From positions 1,178,001 to 1,242,000 of the forward strand of contig VNKQ01000014.1 of assembly GCA_016508695.1 (NCBI GenBank): a DNA stretch of 64,000 bases. The letters run 5' to 3'. A model generated the notes under the pieces. The model saw only the letters and a list, made by a program, of their open reading frames with translations. It had not been told where the DNA came from and did no database searches. Of this stretch, positions 47,079 through 58,820 are shown piece by piece. Source of the DNA: Hyphodiscus hymeniophilus. Its lineage: Eukaryota; Ascomycota; Leotiomycetes; Helotiales; Hyphodiscaceae. Numbering within the stretch: the first letter of the stretch is position 1; each line of letters begins with the position of its first letter. The position numbers and the translations under genes are program-made.

Positions 47079-49130
47079 TCATAGTGAAAGTCCTAATCTA
47101 GGCTCGAATTGGACGTCCAGTTTCACAGTTGGCACAGCGGTGACCCATTCTAATCGTGTTGGCAGTCTTGCGTCGATGGATTGTTCGGAAGTAGTCGAAC
47201 GGGGCACTTTTAAAAGGAACGTTTTCAGCACCTGTGAGACGGTGAGATAGAGCTCAAGGTATGCAAAACTATGTGCGAGTCAATTTCCCCCAAGTCATTC
47301 GTGAAACATTCGAGAAGATACTCACTGTGCTCCAATACAAGAGTTTGACCCCTTAGAGAACGGTATGTAGAACTCATCACGGAGAGCTTTCGATGATTCC
47401 GACATATTGTCATCATCCAGCCACCGAGATGGTCGGTAGAGTTCTGGCGAAGGGAACGCTTTCTTATCTCGTAGATACCAAGAGGGGGTACTGCTAATTA
47501 TCGTCTTGACACTTTCAGCTCATGACTTGGTACCAAGGGCTTCGGGAAGACTCACACCACCGGGAATGAATCTTCCAGCCAACATTACGCCGTCTTTTGG
47601 CACAACACGAGGTAACATAACAGCCGCAGCACCTGCCCATCGGATGCCCTCCTTTACTGCAGCTTTTAGTCGAGGGATTCCCTCAAGTGCCGATATACAG
47701 GTCGGCCATCCTGCATTTGCAAGATCCTCAGCCAAATCATTTTGAAACTCTAATGTATGTGCCAGACCCCACAGAATGTGAGCACATGTAATACTGGTTG
47801 AATCAGTGCCGGGGCCCAGCATCTCCTTTGCTTCAGACAACGCCAAGATTGGTGAAAGCCGAGATCGGATCATGGTCGAAATAAAGGTTGGATGATCTTT
47901 AGAGCGTGGATTAGATGTAGATCGAAGGCGTTTGAATTGGGACGCTGACCACTTTGGAATTGTCAGCCCAAACTTGTTTTCATTTCTTTTTTTTTCTTTT
48001 TTTTGTTTTCAAGAGGAGAAAGGAATTTTCAGGCTCACATTGTCAAACTTCTCAACAATAGAGGTCGACTGACTTCGCCACCTAGTGAGAGTATATATCA
48101 TGGACTCGAAGACAGACCAAGCGGATTGAAGAACCGGAAAAGTAGAGAACTAGATGAGTAAGAACAATAGACATCAACACATGTTCAGATCCATACCAGT
48201 GCGAGCATTCTTGACTTTGCATCATTTTCTGTAATCATGTCGAGAGCTTCACCCTGTCTCCAAGCGGTAATGGCTCCAATGTTGTCCCCAAAAGCGAAAG
48301 TGGCTACGAACAAGTCAGTGAATGAATTGGTCAGAATGGTTAGAACGTGCAAATTATATCAGCTTCTAAAGCCCGGCAAGCCTGAACCACCTGAATGATA
48401 CTCGAACTCTGTTGAGATATAGCTTGAACGAAAGAATGTACTTCCTCAACCATCATATCTTCCAAAGCACTCATATTCGAATGCTTGAAGATCTGTCCCA
48501 TATGTCGTCGCCTTTCGGCATGTGCTTTTCTATCCCTAAACCCCTGTCAGCAAAGCGGCTATAAGCGTTCGGAGACCCCGGCTTCGCATTTCTCGGTTCT
48601 CCAGAGTGACAAACGTGATGGAGAACAAAGCTGGATTGTTATCTTGGACAAACTGGCAATAAACTCGAGGGTCTTTGGCGAATTGGCTGCGAGCAGAGTA
48701 GACGATCTTGTATATTTCCAGCGAGTAGAAAGATACCTCATTCGGCCCAATGCGCAATAATGGACCTATGGGGTGTCAAATTCAGGAACGATACGATATT
48801 TTCCATCGTGGAACCGGGGTATACCATGTTTCTCGTGAAGGATGGGTAGGTCGAGAGTGAGACGCCCTAGAAATTCCAAAGGGAGAGCCCACAACATTCG
48901 AGACACTGGAGCCAGGATCGATGCGCTTGGAATATCAGGGAGCGGAGAAGAGATAATTCTGATCCAGACCTAAGTGAAGACTTAAACAGGAATTCTGAAG
49001 TCACAGGTCGTGCGCTACCGAGAGTAGGAATCAACCAAGCCGGGGAGGTTATTCGTAAACTTACCTTTGACAGAATGCGGCCGATATCACAGACTATCAA
49101 GACGACAATCAAATGAACGGGGCAGAGCAT
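47079..49130 (-). CDS. Cytochrome P450 monooxygenase
   Basis: Membrane-anchored haem monooxygenase, substrate unknown. Nine exons: 49130-49065, 48969-48825, 48765-48611, 48543-48351, 48303-48197, 48149-48039, 47951-47556, 47504-47326, 47268-47079 (513 aa). An N-terminal hydrophobic anchor (HLIVVLIVCDIG) is followed by GPLLRIGPNEVSFYS. Other landmarks are the I-helix (GPGTDSTS), ExxR (KEGIR), IPGGTIISSTPSWYLRDKKAFPSPELYRPSRW, and the haem loop FSKGSNSCIGAHFAYLELY. Two oddities: the haem loop has Asn where Arg, Lys or His is usual two residues before Cys, and intron four reads best as a GC-AG intron (TTT|GCACGT). Intron three uses a GTCACT donor. The family cannot be assigned by eye. It is co-directional with the MFS gene 643 bp upstream. 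Confidence 0.9.
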
Positions 49131-49773
49131 GCTGACAGCCAAAACGAGGGACGAGAACGTGGTGATGGGGAAGAAAATATAGGTATAGCTCCCAGGATGC
49201 GACTGCAGAAAATTTCGGGAAGGAAGTAAAAGACCGTTGAGGATGATCCTAATAAAGAACAGAGTGAATACTCCGATAGCGATGCTATCTCTTAATTGCT
49301 ATCGCTTGAGCTTGGTAGAAAAGCTCTGAAAAAAAAAACAATTCACTTTTGGATCGCAGAAGGAAATCACCTTTTGTCAAAGTTCTGGCCCTTTGGGAAG
49401 CCAAGAATTACTATTCGGTTTATGTACAGGCCTAAAGAATTATTCTCGCCAGTCGGTAGCTAAAGGCTTAATCCAACTTGTAGCCGCTAGTAGATAAGTT
49501 CCGGAAGACGAGCTTCGGACCGTACTTTTGTCGAATTGTTCTCAGCTAAACTGGGAGAGGTTTTAGTAGAGTCGCAGGCTTCTCTTGGTGGTATCATATC
49601 GAGAGGCTGCTGTCCGGAGAAACGGTGGCGTAACCACAGAGGGGGCCTCTTGTGGGGGTCTATCTCTCCATTCATGACCGATGGGATTGAAATATATTTT
49701 CATACCCAGAAAACCGACAGGTCAAATTGACGGTCTTTGTTTTTCAAGGCAGGCTGCTTCTCTCCATCCAGTA
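49131..49773. other. Intergenic between MFS and P450 genes
   Basis: Promoter of the P450 gene. It contains an A-run (about 49330-49340) and small unsupported frames only. Confidence 0.45.
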
Positions 49774-51532
49774 TCATGGCGACATATCGCTTTCTTCGGT
49801 CTTCGCCCTGTCCCCGACCTCCTTCACTCCAACAACATTGAAAGCAACTGCAACCACAATGCCCAGTCCCGCCATCCCGATCCCCACATACCACGCCGAG
49901 CGAAAACCATCAAGTGTATTGCCTCCGTTTGCCAAAATCCTACTCTGCACCGTCCCAGCGAATCCCAAACCCAGAGAGATCGAGTAATTGACCACCGTAG
50001 TAACCAAAGACGCCGCCATTCCCTGATGTTCCCTCGGCATCGAGTTACTTAGTATGATTGTCGCAGACGGGAAACTCATATCCATACCCCACGGGGTAAT
50101 GACGAGCGAAACGAAAGTCTGAGCCCAATAAATCTGGTTTACCGGCATAGTAGCAAGCAGTATATTGCCCGTACAGAACGCAACCATGGAGATCATCATC
50201 GTGACGCCCGGCCCTACTTTGTGAAGCAGGAGACCGGTGACGATTGCCGCGCAGAGGCCGGAGAGGATGGGAGGTGTGAATTGAGCTGCGCTGAGTAGCG
50301 GAGTATGGTGACGCAGTACGAGGAGCATTTGAAGGAGGTAGAAAAACCAAATTCCAAATGACGACCAGCCAAATGCTATACAGCCGAGTACGAAGCCGAC
50401 ATCGCGGCCGATGTTGCGGAGTGGAATGAGAGGATGAGGTGCGGTGTGTTCGATGTAGAAGAATACGCCCATGAATAGGACACCGATGATGAGGAGTACG
50501 TAGACGTACGGTGTTGGCCACCCGACAGCTGGGGCTTGGTTCCAGGCAATGTTAATGAGGACTAGACCAATTACACCGGTGATGGTGCCATTGGCATCGA
50601 GATGGGCCCATAGTGACTTCCAGGTTGTATGTGATTCTGTGAGGGCAGTGTCAACATCGACATCACTCCGAGGAACCACAAGAAGCGAGAGGATGGCCAT
50701 CAGAAAGGTCACGATAGCTAAGATCCAAAATGCCCAAGGCCACCAAGCTAGCTCTGCCAGAAGACCTGAGAAAACCAGCCCCGTAGTGCCTCCAGCAGGT
50801 GCAGTTGCCCCAAACAGACTGAATACCATATTCTTCCTCTTACCAGGTTGATAGGTTCGTCCTAGGAGTGCAATTGCGTTAGGAAGTAGGACGGCCGGAC
50901 CAATGCCTTGGAGGGCTCGCATTACACTGAAAAATTTCGAGCCTTGAGTACCCGGCATCACATAGACACTGAATCCAGCTAGTAGACTGAAGATGCTGAA
51001 ACATAGCCATCCCAGTACGAAGACCTTCTTGTGGCCGTAAACATCGCCGAGACGTCCGGCTGGAAGGATAAATGTTCCAACTGTCAAGGAATATGCAGCC
51101 GCAAACCATGAGAGATCGCCGTCTGCATGGACTCCGAACGAGTCCCCAATAATAAATAATGGCGACAAAGCCATCGACAGACCCGTTTGCGTCAATAGTT
51201 GAGCCATACAAATGACAGCCACGAACGCGATCTCGTGTGGCAGGGACATATCTGGCTTCATGGGATCTTGAACGTCTTTTTCGGAGGTCGGTGCCAGCCG
51301 CGCTTCATTCTGCTTCTTGGATGGTCAGCTCTTGGTTGTAAATACCGAAATACTGGTAGAAACTTACGCTTGGAACCTCCATCTCTTTGTTCAACGCATC
51401 ATTACTCTCGTCAGGGTCGGGGGAGGTAGAGTTCCTCGTTGCTGGACTCTTGTCTTGTAAGTCTTCACCCGTTGGTGAACGGGGTTCCAATTCCTTTTCT
51501 TCGTCCATATCTCCAGATATCGATGTCGTCAT
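49774..51532 (-). CDS. MFS transporter, DHA2-type (14 TM)
   Basis: Proton-coupled drug or metabolite exporter of the plasma membrane. Two exons, 51532-51368 and 51315-49774 (568 aa). The cytosolic N-terminal tail is acidic and Ser/Pro-rich (TGEDLQDKSPATRNSTSPDPDES). About fourteen hydrophobic helices follow. Motif A is GRLGDVYGHKK between TM2 and TM3; SVMRALQGIGPAVLLPNAIALLG covers motif B; GLVFSGLLAELAWWPWAFWI is the C-like motif region. The C-terminal tail is short and charged (DRAKTEESDMSP). The start ATG at 51532 is preferred to upstream frame sequence because the latter is hydrophobic and unlike the family. With the neighbouring P450 and FAD monooxygenase it suggests a detoxification or export locus. 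Confidence 0.9.
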
Positions 51533-54500
51533 GTGATATGTCCGCCACCACAAGAAAAGCCAGCAAGCACACTTCACTATGCCTTCAGCTCTTGGGATCC
51601 GGGAGTATATCAACAAATAAATCCCTGCCCGCTATCATTTCGTTGGTGTATGAATCAGAAGTGAAGAATCCCTTCTCGGCGTCTCGCTCTTCTGGGTAAG
51701 TCCATGACCGATTATTTGATAATCCGGCACATATCCGGAGGAGAATTCTGTATCCACTCTCCGCTGTGGGCGGAGCCGAATTCGACCGCTGTGGATTCTG
51801 TACGATGCGTTTTGCGGAATTTGGAAGGTGGTGAGCCAATACTAACGTCGTGTATGGGGCTTGAAACAGTAGAGATAGGGCAAACGTTTGATAAGGGATG
51901 TGCCGTCGAGGCGTGTGCGGTGGGATTGAAGTGACGAGTGCTTGCAGCACGTGATACCCTGTTTGCGACGGTTCAATGTTGTGTTGACTATTTGTGTTTC
52001 AATTGATTCCTTTTTTGGCTGATTAAAAACTCTCTTCTACTTCGTTTCACTCTGTTCCAAATGATTGACTGAGCGTGACAATGCGCCGACACCGAATTTT
52101 AGAGGAAAGCTTTATCTTTTTGGGAGGACTTCTGGGAGGTCATTTGGAAGAGGTAAACCCACAGAAAAATGCCCACTCAAAAAAAGAGCCGCCTTGATCA
52201 GCCGAAGCAGATCGGGTAAGTACTCAGCCTATGCTAGAAAGCATGAATCACAACTCTTCCTAACTAATGCCAGTCAATTATCTCGCATCTTATCTAGCAG
52301 CATGCAACATACTCCATAATCATAAATGCCCTGTTAAAGACTTACAGGTATCTCAACCGCTACAACCTCTGCCAAGCTTCGTCTCCGCCGCCTCAAACAC
52401 AGCCTCAATCCCTCGAGCAGAGACGGTGCAATATTTTCCAACCTCTGCCTCATCTCCTTCAATGCCCTTTCGGGAATTGCATGCGCAACATTGAATGCAC
52501 TAATCCAAACTTCTTTTCATCCTCAAAACACCCAACACACAGTGGCGGGCTCAAAAAGTATGTTGAGATTGTCGACTGCTACGGACCAAGATGACGTGGT
52601 TGGCAATCTATCTGCTGTCCTTGAATAGTTCCTGTTGTCTAGCTGCGACTGTTCGCCTTCGTATCAGCCGTCGGGTGTGTACCGGCTAGTTATTCGATGA
52701 TAGTGTTACGAAGAGCTCGGGACTAATACCCATAGCTTCGAGGTCTTCATGCTGGAAGCAAAACGACCTCAGAAGAATCCTCATGCGTCTGCCCCGAGGG
52801 GCGTTTCAGGTATGTTGACAGTAGACTTGAGATCAACGGGCTGAGACACTCTCTCCTAGAATGGCCAAGAGATCCCGTCGATCTGTGCGACTCTCACTTC
52901 CATTCGCAAGTGCTAGGAGCCAATCTGCATAAAGGTCTTTGGGCATGTCATCGCACTAAGATGTGGGCATAGAAGCCTTGAGAAAGTTGCCTTCCAAGCT
53001 TGGCCCTTTTTCGGTGGGTATGGATGTTTGACCGTTGCGGCATTATCAAGTGTGCCATCGAAGTGCGGCATCAAAATTGGCATCAGTGATGGCCAATACT
53101 TGAAAGTCGATGCTTCCATCCTCAAGGCCTAGAGCCACTAAGAGACCGGTACTCCGGGCGGTACGTAGCACGGTAGGAAGAGCAAAGTCATTAAGCCGTT
53201 GTGAGGTCTGGACTTGATGTGAAAGAGCGAAAGGTACGCTTGATGATCGAGATCGAGCTACAAAACGGCTGTCAACCTTACTTCAGACACAGGTAAAGAA
53301 ATGGAAAATCGACATATTTTATGTCACAACCACAGCCGCAAAGTTCTTGTAGAATTTGAATTTGCTTTCCCGAACAGTATAGATCTGCCCTCTCATTATG
53401 TATACAAGACATCAAAAGCAAAAACAATCCTGCAGTTCCTTGCATGACATTGGACACCCGCTGTCACCGACACAAATGGACGTGGTTTGATTGGGCAGGC
53501 GTCCGCCACACTGCTTCAGCCAAGAAGCGAAAGCACCGTGAGAATGCGAGGCTACGAATAAACCATGTTTCAACTGGGGACGGTAGAATGGTACCCTGCG
53601 TACGATGTGCAACAAACTAGAATGCTCGCACAGTTGAGAGGAGACAAAAGGAAGAGGAAACGAAGAGAGAATCTCAGTCTTGTCATTATGGAGAAGGGAG
53701 AATACCCTGGTGTGTTGCCTAGAAATGGCCACTGAAGACAGGTATTGACTGTATTAGCCTCCAGCAGGGGACTTTTCAAAGCGAATGAGGACAGAGGACC
53801 AGTTCACGTGATTGTATATATCTTGTCTTGGTTTTTAGGATGGATGATGGTAAAGACAAATACATGATGTGATGAGGATTGAAATAAGAAGGAAGATGAA
53901 CAACTAACCGGGCAGAAATGAAGGAAGAACAACAGATCAACGTGATGCTGCATATCACCTGACGGTGGGACGAGACCAGTCCTTCAGCTGGTGGGGACCT
54001 CGTTATCTTGCACAGCCCACTGGTTGAGGGAAAATATCATACCTTACTTGTGCTCCAGAGCACGCTGTACTGTAATCTGCACTCTGTTTTCCCTAAGTAC
54101 GAGTTTCCTAACTTAGAGATTTACTCCAACAAGGCCAAGCTGCGCAAGGCAATTGTTCATAAGAAGTCCGATGTTGACTCCTCCAGAGGCTGAGCAACTT
54201 CATCGATAAGTCTTCTCCACCCTCGCGTCAAGCTGCCTCAATTCAAAGCAAATTCCAAGAAGGAATGCACAAAATCGGAATGCAGGACGAGGAAAGTAAG
54301 CGCAGCCATATGAAAGCTGCCCTCAGTCATAATTGGTCGGACCATCCCAACTTTTGTCGCGCTGACTGGCGCTGCGGCGGTGTCGACTATCGAAATATTG
54401 GTGGCGCTTTGGCGTAAGCTGGCTTGCTGCAGCCTGCACGCAACAGCTGGGCAGTCACTGCCAGTCAGTGGCAGGAAGAGGAAGCAGTTCATCTCGCGGA

Positions 54501-54831
54501 CAAATGAAAGCTCTGTCGTGGATTAGAACAGACGGATTGCGCGATATAAACCAAAGAGCTCAATGAGGCAAGATAATGTGGTTGGACACGGCGAGGCAGG
54601 AAATGGTGATTGTGCAAGGAGAGATCTTGAATGAAGGAGAGCCTCCTTAGTAAGGATACCGCAGTACTCCGTAAGCGCAGCATGGGACAGCATGAACAGA
54701 AAATGAACGCGGCAGAATTCAATGCGCTTCCATGCAGATTGGACATGCAGTCGTCCACAATGCGTGCAACGCCGCAACAGCGTGGTGATCAGTCGATATT
54801 ATGCAGTGTGCCTAGGGAGAAACGGTTCTCG
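51533..54831. other. 3.3-kb stretch without recognisable gene
   Basis: Many short frames on both strands (for example 51585-51950 -, 52267-52494 +, 53412-53732 -, 54489-54777 -) but none with a domain or matching splice signals. The first few hundred bases are the MFS promoter. No TE termini seen. Confidence 0.45.
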
Positions 54832-55158
54832 TGCATGGCATGGCATAGCATAGCATAGCATAGCATAGCATAGCATAGCATAGCATAGCATAAGCATAGC
54901 ATAGCATAGCATAGCATAGCATAGCATAGCATAGCATAGATAGCATAGCATAGCATAGCATAAAGCATAGCATAGCATAGCATAGCATAGCATAGCATAG
55001 CATAGCATAGCATAGCATAGCATAGCATAGCATAGCATAGCATAGCATAGCATAGCATAGCATAGCAAATAGCATAGCATAGCATAGCATAGCATAGCAT
55101 AGCATAGCATAGCATAGCATAGCATAGCATAGCATAGCATAGCATAGCATAGCATAGC
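54832..55158. repeat. Pentanucleotide microsatellite (TAGCA)n
   Basis: About 325 bp of near-perfect CATAG/TAGCA repeat, roughly 65 units, preceded by catggcatgg variants. A handful of length-changing interruptions (cataagcat, catagatagcat, cataaagcat, gcaaatagc) divide it into blocks. A 5-bp period without stops on the minus strand gives overlapping open frames encoding Met-Leu-Cys-Tyr-Ala repeats in all three registers. These are not evidence of genes. Confidence 0.97.
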
Positions 55159-56450
55159 GATGATAGCATACAGTAGCCGATCCGATCCGATCGTTCTCGT
55201 GTAATCTCTCTCCGCTTCACAACCTCCTCACTCAAACCCAAAATCCAACAGTTAAACAGTTAAGCCTGAAGTCATCATCCACGAGACCACCGTGTGCCTG
55301 TGCGTATGGTACTCTCTCAATTCCCCAAAGTGGAAGAGTCATGTCCCAAAGAGAGAACCGAAAGCGACTGTCCAAGAATACGGTACAAATGCAACGTGCT
55401 CACAATGGGCTTAGCTGCCGGTGGAAGCTCATTTCGCTAGTGACGGCCATTTCCCCTTGGGGCTGCGCTGCGTTGCGTGGCTGTAGGGTTTGGAGGAGAG
55501 GACGAGGTCTAGAAGGGTGGATCAGCAAGGTCTGGAACCTGGCCGGGGCCCCTGTGAGACATTTGGCGCGTTCCTGAACTTGCTGACTTCTCGCTTTCCG
55601 CTTGGGAGAAGTACAGTAGAAGAAGAAGAAGGAGATGGTGAAGGTGTCTCTGCAAAAAGTCATCATGGATGAGGAAGCAAACAAGACAGGCAAGAGGATG
55701 CACACCACCATCACCACCATCACCACCGCTCGGCAAGCCAGCCCATTCAGCCCATTGAGCCCATTGAGCCCAAAGATCAGAAAGGGTCCTGCTCCGTAAA
55801 GGCTAAGAAGAAAGAAGAAGAAGAAGAAGAAGATACAGCAGTAACTAGTACTGTAAGAGTAAATATTGGACCAGGGGTGCCAACCTGCCAATGAAACCCT
55901 CCCCCAGCTCGCTCTCTCTCCCCTGGTCTCCCGGATCTCTCCCCTTCCACGAGTGTAACGCTGCGACTCGTGCCTGTATCTCCCCTCTGCACTACCGCAG
56001 CCACCCAGATCGTATAAGGAGCGAGGAGAAGGACGACTGGAAAGGGAGCGGATCTTCGACGGCAGCACGAACACATCACCACCATCAAGAGAATCCTCTG
56101 AATACCCAACTACAGTCACTCGTTTATCTGGTGTTGGATCTTACGGATCGTTATCCATCATTATTGGAAGTTCCGTCGAAGTTCTGGAAGAGGATATTAA
56201 TTGATTACGAGGCTGAGGACTGAGAGACAATCCATTGGATACCCACGGCAACGATCCGTATTTATACATTGAATCGTCAACCTGCAGCAAGGGAACGGGA
56301 AGGATATTGCAGGGCCGTGGTTCATCCTCAAGAGCACCGTTATTTGGACGGCCATCATCTATCTACATTGGACATTCGAGACGACTTCTCGCTCTCGACT
56401 TTGACCATTCGAGTGATGCTGGAATCAAGTTTATAAAGGACAGCAAAAAG
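55159..56450. other. Leader/promoter region with short tandem repeats
   Basis: Upstream of the GPI-type gene. It has an (AAG/AGA) purine run (55617-55635 and 55810-55832), a caccaccat repeat (55702-55728), and three copies of cagcccattgag-like units (55738-55772). A long minus frame (55400-56119) crosses these repeats and looks spurious. The plus frame runs open from 56235 to the next gene, so transcription may start far upstream. Confidence 0.5.
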
Positions 56451-57791
56451 ATGGATACCCTTTGGAATCCTGAAAACCTGTCCATGGCTATGGATGAGGT
56501 GAGAGATGATGGTGTTTCTAGGTCCTCATCACGGAGAATCCTACCACACTCGCCGTCGCACCATCATTCAACCACCCCTACAGATTCCGCTCCCAGGAAC
56601 GGACGCTTGCCGTGGCTCCGTCTTCTGCCTACACCCTCTTTCTGTTTAATAGTCATTTTGACGATATCATGTTGCATATCGCTGTCCTCTGCATCCCGTT
56701 TATATATCGACGAGCAAATGATTGAAGGTTTCGAGAACGAAGTCTCGGAGGACCTGGGATCAGCACTGGCCCGCTTGGCTAAGTCAGGAACCATCGTGGT
56801 TGATCAAAGGGAGCCGCCGCCAAACCCAAAGGCCTGGACGTTAGCAACAGAACACGACGGACTTCAACGGCGAGGGCTCGAAGCTTCTTCTTCGTCAGAC
56901 CATGCCAGTTCTGTCACCTCATCGTCGGCAACATCAATGATCACGACGACATCAGGGTCCCGGGCGGCGACCAAGACATTGTCAACCTCGACAGGTATTG
57001 CGGCCGCGACGACAGACGCAGCGACCCCATTACCTTCTCCTTTCGACCAAGGATTCAATGGGAATATTACGGACAGTTGTCAATCTTTCATGAGTGGCAT
57101 GCTCACGAACTCAACGTTCAAGTCATGCCTACCATTCTCATTACTGCTCCAAGTATGTCCCCTTTCCATCTTCTCAAACCATCAATCCTAACAATCCCAG
57201 AATTCCAATTCCTTCTTCCAATCCTCCAAGTCTCTCGTCCGCATCTCCCAGACCCTCGACGCAACATGCGCAGCCGACCTAAACACCTGCGCACCCCTCA
57301 TGTCTGTTTTCGCATCAAACATAACCACCGCCACTGCCTGCGCTTCCGACCTAGCCTCTGGGAACCCTCTCATCGAGCAAGCACGTCTCGGGCTCCTAGC
57401 CTACAAACCACTCTACACCGCCTCGTGTTTGCGAAATCCCTCGACATCCTCGTACTGTTTCGCGGACGCCGTGACAAACGCCTCGAGTCCGACCGATTCA
57501 TACATTTACTATCTGCCGCTGAATATCTCGCTGCCGGGAGGAAGTCAGCCGACATGTGATGCGTGCTTAAAGAATACCATGGCCGTCTTCGAGGCGGCGA
57601 GTAGTGATCGGTCGAGTGCGTTGACGTCGGATTATGTCTCCGCAGCGATGCAGGTCAACGTGCAATGTGGACCGAATTTCGTGAATCAGAGCCTGGCCGC
57701 CGCAGTGGTGAGCGGAGGTCGAATGGAGAGCGTGAGCCCTGGCGTTGGAATCCTCGCTTTGGCGATGTTAATCGGAAGTTGGTTGATGTGA
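56451..57791 (+). CDS. Fungal Cys-rich cell-surface protein, probably GPI-anchored
   Basis: Two exons, 56451-57152 and 57201-57791 (430 aa), with a 48-bp intron containing CTAAC. A long polar, His/Ser-rich head precedes a hydrophobic segment (PSFCLIVILTISCCISLSS) that could be a signal anchor or late signal peptide. A Ser/Thr-rich stretch (SSSDHASSVTSSSATSM, glycosylation-prone) leads to a conserved Cys-rich domain (SCQSFMSGMLTNSTFKSC, then DATCAADLNTC, PTCDACLKNTM, VQCGPNFVNQ). The end is a hydrophobic tail (VGILALAMLIGSWLM) after SGGRMESVSPG, as for a GPI signal. The layout resembles an uncharacterised Pezizomycotina surface-protein family. Function unknown. An alternative ATG at 56484 (MAMDEV) is possible. 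Confidence 0.8.
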
Positions 57792-58334
57792 TACGATATC
57801 GGTATTACATTGCCGTGTAAAAACAGGGTTGATCCATGGAGGAAGCACACGAGGTGGAATCTATACGGCGATAATTTTTTTATATGTTGAAGGCGTCTAT
57901 ACCCCAAGGAAGGCATGATTGGATTATATGGCGTTTATCATGCTCGACTGCGAGCCTGCCATCATCGGGCAGATCATGTTCTCCTATCGACGAGAACCAG
58001 GATGGAGAAGGAAGAAAAGGAGAGCGATCGAGCGAAGGGACCTCAGGATCACCCATTCGAGCCTCGAACTGGCTCACAGTCCACTTATATTAATGTTCAT
58101 GTACATACTCCATGACGCCACAGATAGGAATCATATAATTCTATTCTTGTACAGATTTCCAACCCGCCATGCCTCGTCCTCTTTCCAACCCCTCTCTTCA
58201 GTTACTACCACATTGACCCCCCCTATATCTACGCTATATTTCCAAGTGGATTCTGCTGCAATTTCATCAGAAGACGCGAAATCCTCCACACCTCTCCCAT
58301 CCACGCACCTCGAGCTATCACGCACACGCGGAGA

Positions 58335-58370
<36 letters not shown>

Positions 58371-58820
58371 CCCCACGGCCCTTGGCCTCTTGGCGATCAT
58401 CGCGATCGTCGTGTTGATCTCCCGCAGCATTGCGGGGCGTCCGACGAGACATCCACTTGCGCGACGTAGGTACATCATTAGCAATTCAGCACGCGGTGGT
58501 ATGGCATTGATGTCCTACAGACCCTTGCAAAAGCTCAAAAACGAGCCATACTGCCTGCCTTTGCCCCTGTGGATGGATGTGTGCGTGTGTGCTTTACGCT
58601 TCTTGCGGCTTGCTTTCTCTGACTTCGACTCGACTCGGTTCGACTCGATGGCTGCTCTCTTGGTTATTACCTAGGTCTCAACGTATGTTTAGGGTTTGGC
58701 TGGTACGAGGATCACATGAGGATTGACAGCACTATGGACGCACGATGTTTGTTTACCATGGCTCTTTCACTCTACTAGCTTGTAGCAGAGGACTCAGAAG
58801 AAATTCAGCAAACCATCTCT
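57792..58820. other. Intergenic with poly-C tract
   Basis: 3' region of the surface-protein gene and 3' region of the NAAA-like gene. It holds the 32-bp C homopolymer and a tcgactcg-type repeat (58621-58650). A proline-coding frame across the poly-C (57919-58674) is not supported. Confidence 0.5.
58336..58367 (+). repeat. 32-bp poly-C homopolymer
   Basis: Thirty-two uninterrupted C residues followed by TCCCCCC. G/C homopolymers this long are rare in fungal chromosomes and their length is error-prone in assemblies. Confidence 0.95.

Noticed and set aside
47226..47330. Apparent truncation of the P450 after the haem Cys loop
   Set aside because: Choosing the acceptor at 47269 instead of a later one restores HFAYLELYLTVSQVLKTF in frame.
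54789..55241. Three overlapping minus-strand frames of 112-150 codons encoding MLCYA repeats
   Set aside because: Pure consequence of a stop-free 5-bp repeat; every register gives the same peptide.
57919..58674. 251-codon plus frame with a polyproline run
   Set aside because: Created by the poly-C homopolymer; no domain and no coding-like content on either side.
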